A stretch of 64,000 nt of DNA, from positions 496,001-560,000 of the forward strand of contig OY729430.1 of assembly GCA_963422415.1 (NCBI GenBank), read 5' to 3'. Within the stretch, counting starts at the first letter, position 1; every line of letters starts with the position of its first letter. The notes beneath the pieces are model-generated. The model searched no databases. It saw only the letters and a list, made by a program, of their open reading frames with translations, and was not told the origin of the DNA. This stretch comes from Bin34 sp963422415. GTDB taxonomy: Bacteria > Chloroflexota > Anaerolineae > Caldilineales > Caldilineaceae. A program made the position numbers and the translations under genes. Shown here piece after piece: positions 54,873-61,795 of the stretch.

Positions 54873-56267
54873 ATGAGTGAACATGAGCAAGGACGCCTGC
54901 GGATCACCCGCCGTGAGTGGCTGCGTCTGATGGGAGCCTCCGGCATGGCTGTGGGATTGGCCGCCTGCGCTCCGCCCACGGCTCCCGCAGCGGAAGAGGG
55001 TGGCGCCGAAGCGCTGGTGGACCGATGGACCACAGGTTTGGTGGATCCGGAGATCAGCGGTACCTTCCGCATCATTTCCTGGGAAGGCGAAGGAGAGATC
55101 GACAAGTTCATTCCCTTCATTGAGGGCTTCTTCACGGATCGCTACCCCAACATGGAGGTGGAGATTGAATCCGGTGTGCCCTGGGGGGATTACTGGACCA
55201 AGCTGCCCACGCAGATCACGGGCGGTTCGCCTCCGGATCTGGCCTGGCAGCACCAGAGCCGCGGCTGGGTATACCCAGCCAAGGGCTGGTCCCACTCCAT
55301 GCAGGAATATGTGGATGCCTATCCCCCGGATGGCTGGCCTGACGACTGGGAGCCCTACATGATTGAAATGTCCACCTACGAAGGGGAGCTGCACTCCCTG
55401 CCGTACGGCTGGGTGACATGGGGCATCTTCGTCAACCGCGACATTATGGATCCGCTGCAAGACTATCCCTTCCCAGACAATTGGACCTGGCAGGATCTGC
55501 GAGAACTGGGCAAGTCCGCGACATCCGGGGAAGGCATGGAAAAGATTTACGGTCTGCGCATTCCCATCAGCGACAAGACCCTGTGGGCTGTTGCCATGAG
55601 CTGGGGAGCGGACATTTTCGACACCGAACGCACCCAAGGCAACTTTGAGGACCCTGTAGTCCTGGAAGCCGCCCGATTCCTCTGGGATCTGCGCTGGACA
55701 GATGGTTCCATGCCTACCCCGGGGGACGAGCAGGCCATCGGCTTGGGCGGGGAGTTTCTCTTTGCCTCCGGACGCATAGCCATGCACATGGGCATCAGCG
55801 ACATCGCGGCACGGCTGGACTCGGCCATCGGAGACAAATTTCCTTGGGGGATCGCCCCTATCCCCACGGGCCCCAGCGGACGCTTTGGCTACGAAGGCGG
55901 GGCGCAGTGGATGATTCCAGCCGGCAGCCAGTTCCCCGAGCTGGCTTACGAGTTGACCCGGTATGTTCTTTCCAACGAGGACATTCTGCCCACGCTGGGT
56001 ATCGAAGGCAGTCTGTATCCACCGCGGCTCAGCCTGGCGGAATACGGATTGCCCAAGGGATGGGAAGAGAAGATCCCCAACGCCAAGCATGCGTTGCTGG
56101 AACTGGGCATGGAACAACCCACCTACTATTCCTACTTCACCCAATATCAGGAGTGGGCCGCACTGTGGTCCAAGCACATGGATCCGATTTTCGTGGAGGG
56201 CAAGGACAACATTGCCGAAGCCCTGGCTGGTCTGAACGCGGAGACCAATGCGCTGCTAGGGGCTTGA
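54873..56267 (+). CDS. ABC sugar-binding lipoprotein with Tat-like signal (second set)
   Basis: 464 residues. ATG 54873 with AAGGAG ten bases upstream. The N-terminus has a twin-arginine-like RREWLRL, a hydrophobic core and the lipobox GLAAC followed by APPTAPAAEEGG linker. The mature type-1 binding domain has the usual blocks (GGSPPDLAWQHQSRG, LPYGWVTWGIFVNRD, AMHMGISDIAARL). Last gene of the transport cluster, followed by a strong terminator. Gap of 227 bases after the MalG-type gene without another gene. Confidence 0.93.
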   Translation: MSEHEQGRLRITRREWLRLMGASGMAVGLAACAPPTAPAAEEGGAEALVDRWTTGLVDPEISGTFRIISWEGEGEIDKFIPFIEGFFTDRYPNMEVEIESGVPWGDYWTKLPTQITGGSPPDLAWQHQSRGWVYPAKGWSHSMQEYVDAYPPDGWPDDWEPYMIEMSTYEGELHSLPYGWVTWGIFVNRDIMDPLQDYPFPDNWTWQDLRELGKSATSGEGMEKIYGLRIPISDKTLWAVAMSWGADIFDTERTQGNFEDPVVLEAARFLWDLRWTDGSMPTPGDEQAIGLGGEFLFASGRIAMHMGISDIAARLDSAIGDKFPWGIAPIPTGPSGRFGYEGGAQWMIPAGSQFPELAYELTRYVLSNEDILPTLGIEGSLYPPRLSLAEYGLPKGWEEKIPNAKHALLELGMEQPTYYSYFTQYQEWAALWSKHMDPIFVEGKDNIAEALAGLNAETNALLGA

Positions 56268-56295
56268 TTGCCGCTTGTACATTGATCCATGGAAG

Positions 56296-56330
56296 AGGCG
56301 GGGAATTCGGAATGGTTCCCCGCCTTTGTT
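56296..56330 (+). terminator. Intrinsic terminator after the sugar-binding gene
   Basis: Perfect 10-bp stem AGGCGGGGAA / TTCCCCGCCT (56296-56305 and 56316-56325) with a 10-nt loop, followed by TTTGTT. It separates the rightward transporter operon from the leftward Dnd/Ssp-like operon. Confidence 0.85.
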
Positions 56331-56443
56331 CTGTATGTCACCTGAGACAAGACCTGTCAGGCGGTTCCTGGAACCAAGAGAAAAGGCAGTGGCGCACAAG
56401 AGGCAAGACCGGCGGGATATTGTCAAGACCAGGATCGTAAGGA

Positions 56444-58102
56444 CTACACCCCCAGAGCCATTGCCAATTCCCTTGCCTCGGCCTCACCCCACATTGCGCC
56501 CACAGCCAATGCATCGACAACCTTGGCAAACGCCTCGGCCTTTCGCTCCAGAATCGAATCCAGAATCTCTTCCACTGTATCTTGGCATCTGAACCGGTGG
56601 ACATGCACCACACGCTTCTGTCCCAATCGGACGACTCGATCTCTGGCTTGGGCATTGGCTGACGGATTCCACCATTCATTGAGAAAGATGACGTGGTTGG
56701 CTTCGGTAAGCGTCAACCCTTCTCCTCCCACCCGGCTGGAACACAGGAGCACCACCACAGTATCGTCAGACTTGAAATCCGCGATGACATCCTCCCGTGC
56801 CGAGACAGACAACTCCCCTGTCAGCAAGGCGGTTCCAGCGTGCGGAAGAGCCTTGGTCAGCTTGGCCCTGAGCAAATCCAGCGGACGCAGCAGATACGAA
56901 AAGACCACGGCCTTCTCGCCGGCTTGGCATATGGCTTGCAAGATTTCCACAGTGCGGTCTATCTTGACGCTGGAGTCATCACACGGATCCGCGTCGCAGA
57001 TGGCCCGCAGACGCGTAAGCCGTTGCAAGATGTCCCCGGCCTCTCTTGAAACCGGCCTTGAAAGCGCTGCATTGTATGACCTTCGCTGTGAATGGGTCAG
57101 CTCAACGGTTTCCTTCTCGTCAACCACGTTGGGCAACTCGTCCAAGACATCGTCCTTGACCCTGCGGAGGAGATAGGGGCGAGCCAACAGTCTTAGGTCG
57201 ACACCATATTCGGCCGCCGACCCGACAGAGAAGCGACCCGGTTCCAGCAGGGAGAGCAGAACCGCCAGATCCTCGATGTGCCGTTCCAGCGGCGTGCCGG
57301 TCAGGGCCCAAAGACGATCCGTCTTGATCAGTCTGAAGGCATTGACCAGTCCGGAATTCGGCTTCCTGAGGCGATGCGCCTCGTCGACAATGATCAGATC
57401 GGTCTTCTGTGTCGCAAGAGGTTGGGGCAGAGGGCGCAACCGCTCGTAGCTGGTCAGTACAATGTGCGATCTTCCATGGATGGCCGCCCAAGTCTCGTCC
57501 GCCTCTGCATGCGAAGGCGCTGCACGGATCACTGTCAGTCCCGGCACCCATCGATTGCATTCCGCTTCCCAGTTGGACAAGAGGGACTTGGGGCAAATCA
57601 CCAAGGCGCTGCCGACCTCTCCCGATTCAATGAGGGCCTGTAACGCCCGTAGGGCTTGCACTGTCTTGCCCAGCCCCATGTCATCCGCCAATATGCCGGC
57701 CCGTTGGTTTGCAAGCCACTGAACGCCGGCATGTTGGAACGGGCGCAAGGAAGCAGGAGTTGTCTCAAACAGCAGTGGAGCCACAAGTTCCTCAATGCGC
57801 GGCCGTAACGTCAGGGCCTCTTCAGCCGACCCGACTTGGAGCGGACATCGCCAACGTGGAGGTTGTATCTCCTTTTGAATTGTCCGACCCTTGCGGAAGC
57901 GCCGTGCCAGAGCGGCGTCCAGACCGAGCACAATGTCAGCGGCCTTGCACAGTCTTTGCGCCTCCGGATCGCTCTGCTCCAAGATTCTGGATCCCTCACC
58001 GACAAGGGGCACAAGGCGCAACATCGCCACCGTCCCGCACGGATTCACTTCAATGGAAAGCGGGGCCTCGCTCCATTTGTGCAATGCCGACGATCTTTTC
58101 AC
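56444..58102 (-). CDS. SNF2-family helicase/ATPase, last gene of the Dnd/Ssp-like operon
   Basis: 552 residues from a GTG with AAGGAG six bases upstream. Helicase motifs in order: ILADDMGLGKTVQALRAL (I), SYERL (Ib-region), IIVDEAHRLR (II, DEAH), ALTGTPLERH (III), then the second RecA domain with VVFSYLLRPLDLLRAKL, LLCSSRVGGEGLTLTEAN (V) and NPSANAQARDRVVRLGQ (VI). SNF2 proteins translocate on double-stranded DNA and remodel bound proteins; they rarely unwind. It lies nine bases after the DGQHR gene. Role inferred as the DNA motor of the modification or restriction system. A ~120-residue N-terminal extension is not recognised. Confidence 0.93.
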   Translation of the reverse strand: MKRSSALHKWSEAPLSIEVNPCGTVAMLRLVPLVGEGSRILEQSDPEAQRLCKAADIVLGLDAALARRFRKGRTIQKEIQPPRWRCPLQVGSAEEALTLRPRIEELVAPLLFETTPASLRPFQHAGVQWLANQRAGILADDMGLGKTVQALRALQALIESGEVGSALVICPKSLLSNWEAECNRWVPGLTVIRAAPSHAEADETWAAIHGRSHIVLTSYERLRPLPQPLATQKTDLIIVDEAHRLRKPNSGLVNAFRLIKTDRLWALTGTPLERHIEDLAVLLSLLEPGRFSVGSAAEYGVDLRLLARPYLLRRVKDDVLDELPNVVDEKETVELTHSQRRSYNAALSRPVSREAGDILQRLTRLRAICDADPCDDSSVKIDRTVEILQAICQAGEKAVVFSYLLRPLDLLRAKLTKALPHAGTALLTGELSVSAREDVIADFKSDDTVVVLLCSSRVGGEGLTLTEANHVIFLNEWWNPSANAQARDRVVRLGQKRVVHVHRFRCQDTVEEILDSILERKAEAFAKVVDALAVGAMWGEAEARELAMALGV

Positions 58103-58110
58103 AATCTCCT

Positions 58111-59559
58111 TCAGATCCGCCTGTCAGATGCCGAGTCGTCCCTTTGCCTTTGCACTGCTTGCCACAATTGAGAAGGATACTCGGCGTCAGTCGCGATCCT
58201 TTGTTTCTCCTCGTTAGGCAAGATCAGCAAGTCCTCCCACTCCTGTCTTAACTGATCCTCTTCCTGAGGGTTCAGGGAAAGGTGGCCGGTCAACCACCTG
58301 AGAATGTTCTTGGCCACGATCATAGCCGGATTCCGAGTCTCATCCCGCATCTTCCATTTGGTTGAATCCGCGTGCCGGATGAGAAGCAGGCCGCGCCAAG
58401 GAAACTGGTGCAGCCGCCAGTCTATTCTTCCCAAGGAACGCAGTGCCTCTTTGGCCTGTTCCAACGTGAAGTTCTCCGGGTGGGGCAGGTTATGGTCCAA
58501 GAGGGAACGGGCCACGCTCACCATAACCTCTTGGCCAATGGGCCAAAACAGCATGTTGTCGGCAGTCTTGCCGTTGGATCCATCCGACTGATGGTTTTTG
58601 GCTTCGGCAGGATCCAGTTCTTTCAAGTTCGGAACAACCTCAAGCAGAGCATTCCAATACATTTCCAGTTCTGCAAACAACTTGTCAATGTACTTTTCCT
58701 CTGGCCTGAATTTTTTAAACTGACGGACATTCTTATGTCGCTCGGCTACCGGATCCAGACCCCATCCACCATTCTGTCGTACTGCAGTGGTCAGCAGGAT
58801 TTCGTTCAGATCATACAATTTTTGCAAGCTGGTAAAGTACGATGTGCCCTCCTTCAGCGGCTTCCCTTTCGTCTTTACCCTGAAGGATTCCACATGCCGA
58901 CCGGGCGCCTTGAAGAATTGGTGGTCGGCAATCAAACGCCGGGTCAGAATGGCAAAGATATCGTCTTCGTCCACAATGATGTTGGTGTCGGCGTCGGTGG
59001 GCTTCGCATATCGGTTGAGATTGGAAAACAGGCGTCTGTAACTTGACAGCCAATCTTTCTCCGATTGCGCCGCTGGCCGGAGGACCATCAGCACGGAGAT
59101 CTCCTCGTTGGCAAAGTTGGGCAATGCTTGCCCTTCGTTGTTCTCCGGGTCCAACAAGGTCTTGATGGCCTTCAGACGGTGCTGACCATCCAAGGCGTAG
59201 TAGTTTTGTTCGCCCGAGAACTGCAGCACGCCAAACACGTCGGCAAAGTTGCTTTCTCCTGAAAACAAGGCAAACTGCGGATCATCCGTGATCTCTACGG
59301 AAAAGAATCTGGGAGAGCCTCCCACCGCGGCGACGACAAGGGAAGAGAAGAAGCGGTCGTCAGTCCGGCTCAGATAGGTGACCAGTTCCTTCTTCACCCT
59401 GCTTTCATTGATGGTCCGCTGGATGGCTTCGTCCAGCGTAAAGTCCTCGTGCACCTGCGAACCAAATTTGACTTCTTGCGCCACCTCGCGCATGCGCATT
59501 CTGACGATGTAGTAAGTCCAATTGCCCATATGGGCCTTGAGCGCCGGATACAGTTGCAT
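58111..59559 (-). CDS. DndB-like DGQHR-domain protein
   Basis: 482 residues from ATG 59559 with AAGGAG seven bases upstream. The DGQHR motif is at residues 124-128 (YYALDGQHRLKAI). This motif defines the DndB family of the phosphorothioation system, where DndB binds DNA and regulates the operon; relatives with DGQQR occur in SspE. The surroundings fit (ISVLMVLRP, RRLFSNLNRYAKPTDADTN). The C-terminal part is unlike the short DndB of E. coli-type systems and may add a function. Sits between the GIY-YIG and SNF2 genes with 10 and 8 bases of spacing, clearly one operon. Confidence 0.9.
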   Translation of the reverse strand: MQLYPALKAHMGNWTYYIVRMRMREVAQEVKFGSQVHEDFTLDEAIQRTINESRVKKELVTYLSRTDDRFFSSLVVAAVGGSPRFFSVEITDDPQFALFSGESNFADVFGVLQFSGEQNYYALDGQHRLKAIKTLLDPENNEGQALPNFANEEISVLMVLRPAAQSEKDWLSSYRRLFSNLNRYAKPTDADTNIIVDEDDIFAILTRRLIADHQFFKAPGRHVESFRVKTKGKPLKEGTSYFTSLQKLYDLNEILLTTAVRQNGGWGLDPVAERHKNVRQFKKFRPEEKYIDKLFAELEMYWNALLEVVPNLKELDPAEAKNHQSDGSNGKTADNMLFWPIGQEVMVSVARSLLDHNLPHPENFTLEQAKEALRSLGRIDWRLHQFPWRGLLLIRHADSTKWKMRDETRNPAMIVAKNILRWLTGHLSLNPQEEDQLRQEWEDLLILPNEEKQRIATDAEYPSQLWQAVQRQRDDSASDRRI

Positions 59560-59569
59560 GAAATCTCCT

Positions 59570-60100
59570 TCAAGCTCTCACTGGGGGCTTTAACTTGGCT
59601 TCCAACCTGAACGTTTCCGCCCTCATGTTTACGGGGGGTCCATAGCACTTGATCAGCCATGCTTCGACATTTCTGATTGACCTCCGTTGCACGGGAACGT
59701 ACCAGAAAGTCAGGCTGCCATCGCAGAAGCAGCGTTGGGCCTGTTCCAGTCTCTGACTGGGTCTGCTGCAATGGCTTGCAAACCTGTTTTGCAAGCTCGA
59801 TTCCGTACGACCTATGTAGAGGGGAGTCAAACATGTATTGAATAGAGTCCTAGGCGGAGTGCGACTTGCAAGCGGACCACTTGCGCATATGGCGTAGACT
59901 CCTGGCACTGCCGGGACCATGTCCCTTTCGTTTAGTACAAGGGAAACTGTCTTCCAATCTTGCTCGTCGGGAACCACCTTGTGCAATTGTTCCCAGTCCT
60001 CTCTGTCAATCGACCACCCTTTCCGCATACACACTTTCCCATGCTCCGTGGAAGTCAGTTCGCTGGCCGTCAAATCAATCACTTGTGACAGGCCAGACAT
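59570..60100 (-). CDS. Small GIY-YIG nuclease-domain protein
   Basis: 176 residues. The nuclease site is complete by residue: GVY (67-69), YIGRT (95-99), an Arg in NRFASH (106), the catalytic Glu in VEAWLI (146) and Asn in PVNMR (158). GIY-YIG domains cleave DNA with one metal. The N-terminal 60 residues are not recognised. The ATG at 60100 overlaps the PAPS-reductase-like gene by 22 bases. In a modification operon it may be the cleavage effector or act on modified DNA; this is inference. No DNA-binding domain other than the nuclease itself is visible. Confidence 0.85.
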   Translation of the reverse strand: MSGLSQVIDLTASELTSTEHGKVCMRKGWSIDREDWEQLHKVVPDEQDWKTVSLVLNERDMVPAVPGVYAICASGPLASRTPPRTLFNTCLTPLYIGRTESSLQNRFASHCSRPSQRLEQAQRCFCDGSLTFWYVPVQRRSIRNVEAWLIKCYGPPVNMRAETFRLEAKLKPPVRA

Positions 60101-60939
60101 GTCTTGGCCTGACCATACAGGTCATCGAGGTCTATTGGCGCGGCATCCGGACGCAGCGGATTGAGCGGCCTGCTGCGGTCAAGGCGCTCAAGGCGTCGTT
60201 GGTGTCCGAGCTTGATCTGTGCCACTCGTTCAGGACGAGACAGTTCCTCCAGTGATTCGCCTTGGCTCCAAGTGAACGGGGAACCGCTTCCCATGGCATC
60301 TTTTTCATAGCATTTGGCTTCCTCAAAGAATCCGGGATGCCTCTCCATGAGCCTGACCCATTCGATCTTCTGCTGGAAAAAACAGAAGGTGCATCCGCTG
60401 CGGGATCGCCACTCGTAGTACCGCGGCAATCCCAGTCCGGAACTGTCCAGGATATCCAGCACACCTAGTTTATCGATCCCGGATTCCTTCAGGGGCAGTC
60501 GCACGATCAACCTCTCGTGCTTGGATGCATAGCCTTCCCGGTAGTCCTCGTCGGCCCGAATGGCGACGTAGCTGAAAACCGTTTCCCCACTGTCCAGCAT
60601 GGGGCGCACCCAGTCTTCGAAGGGGCGCAACTTCAGCTTTCGTGTGCACCAGCGAGACTGGGGAGAGGGCAAGTAATTGTTGAACTGCTTCAGCCAGAAA
60701 TCGAAGTCCCGATCAGGGTTCAACCGCAGTATGGGCTTTCCCAGGAACCCTTCCAGTCTCGTGAGAAATTCATAGACTTCGGGCAATTCCTTCCCGGTAT
60801 CGGTGAAGAAATAGGAAACTTCCACCTCGGGATGCCGCTCGCGCATGAAAATGGCCAAGGCAGCGCTGTCTCTGCCGCCTGACAAACCCAACACATGCCG
60901 AGTCATGTCTTTGTCGTTCATGGTTGCAGCTGTTTCCAT
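60079..60939 (-). CDS. DndC/SspD-like PAPS-reductase-family sulfur protein
   Basis: 286 residues. ATG 60939 follows the upstream stop as TGAAATG with GAAGGGA just before it; ATG 60963 is the alternative. The ATP-pyrophosphatase P-loop SGGRDSAAL (residues 20-28) and CTRKLKLRPFEDWV match adenosine-phosphosulfate/PAPS-reductase-type proteins. Cys pairs CTFC and CLAC could hold an Fe-S cluster, as in DndC. DndC and SspD activate the DNA backbone for sulfur insertion. It is the best evidence that this operon makes a phosphorothioate-like modification. No adjacent cysteine desulfurase is visible in the window. Confidence 0.88.
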   Translation of the reverse strand: METAATMNDKDMTRHVLGLSGGRDSAALAIFMRERHPEVEVSYFFTDTGKELPEVYEFLTRLEGFLGKPILRLNPDRDFDFWLKQFNNYLPSPQSRWCTRKLKLRPFEDWVRPMLDSGETVFSYVAIRADEDYREGYASKHERLIVRLPLKESGIDKLGVLDILDSSGLGLPRYYEWRSRSGCTFCFFQQKIEWVRLMERHPGFFEEAKCYEKDAMGSGSPFTWSQGESLEELSRPERVAQIKLGHQRRLERLDRSRPLNPLRPDAAPIDLDDLYGQAKTCLACHK

Positions 60940-60940
60940 T

Positions 60941-61795
60941 TCAATCCCTTCGCCTCTGTTCATTCGTTTCCACTCTTGCCATATACATGGAGCTCAGTTC
61001 GGCCAACGCGGCCAATATGATGAGTCGTCGTTGTTCATGCTGACCCGCCAGCACCGTCTCCAGTTGATGCCGCAGCTCATCAATATGACTCCGATCCATC
61101 TCGGAGACGCTGAACTCTTCGTATACGGGGGCTGCATCTCCATTCAGACCAACCGCAACCGCCATCGCCCGGCGGTTGTCCGCGCGTCCCGCGACGTGCG
61201 CCAAACCCTCCAAGTGCAAAAAGTTCCTCGCCAGCTCCGCCAGATGCAACCGTGCTCTTTCAATGTCCGAGTCGTTCCAATTGCCCGGAAGTCTGTCGGT
61301 GGCCATGCTGGCCAGACTTTCCAGGTCGGCGCGCGTGCCGCGGAAACCCTCAAGTCGCATGACAAAGGATTCAATGCGATGGTTGCCGCTGACTCCCCGA
61401 ACATTGGTGGCCCGGGTACGCAGGATGGCGAGCGCGGCAGGCGAAGCGTCGGGAATCTGCAGTTCCCCAAGAAGAAATTCCTTCAGGCCTTCCAACATTG
61501 CAGGATAGGCCTGTTGCAGCTCCTTGAGGCCAGTCTGAACAGCGTTCACCAACGCGTTCAGAGATTCCTCGCCGTCCCTTTCCAGTTGTGCAAGGGCTCC
61601 GTCGGGAATGTCGTCAAATAGCAGACCGTACGGATCCTTGGCAGTCTTCAGCAGGTCTCGAATTCTGCGTGCACTAGGGGAAATCCGTCGTGTGCGATGG
61701 ACCCACGCTGGCAGACGATCGTAAATCGCAACCAGGTCTCGGGCTACTTCGATGGGGGCTGCAGCCTCAACGGCACAGCTTTCACCCCCCCCCGA
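60941..61795 (-). CDS. C-terminal part of the operon's large ATPase, out of frame after poly-G
   Basis: The frame runs from the TAG at 61796-61798 to a stop at 60941, about 284 codons. It has no ATG or GTG at its head: the first TTG is at 61552, yet the protein before it is clearly coding (VARDLVAIYDRLPAWVHRTR, then DPYGLLFDDIPDGALAQLER). It joins directly to the ATPase frame if the nine-G run at 61785-61793 has eight G (VGGGESCAVE). So this is most likely the other half of that gene and not an independent one. Predominantly helical; no known motif. It overlaps nothing downstream (ATG of the next gene is one base after its stop). Confidence 0.75.
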   Translation of the reverse strand, partial: SGGGESCAVEAAAPIEVARDLVAIYDRLPAWVHRTRRISPSARRIRDLLKTAKDPYGLLFDDIPDGALAQLERDGEESLNALVNAVQTGLKELQQAYPAMLEGLKEFLLGELQIPDASPAALAILRTRATNVRGVSGNHRIESFVMRLEGFRGTRADLESLASMATDRLPGNWNDSDIERARLHLAELARNFLHLEGLAHVAGRADNRRAMAVAVGLNGDAAPVYEEFSVSEMDRSHIDELRHQLETVLAGQHEQRRLIILAALAELSSMYMARVETNEQRRRD

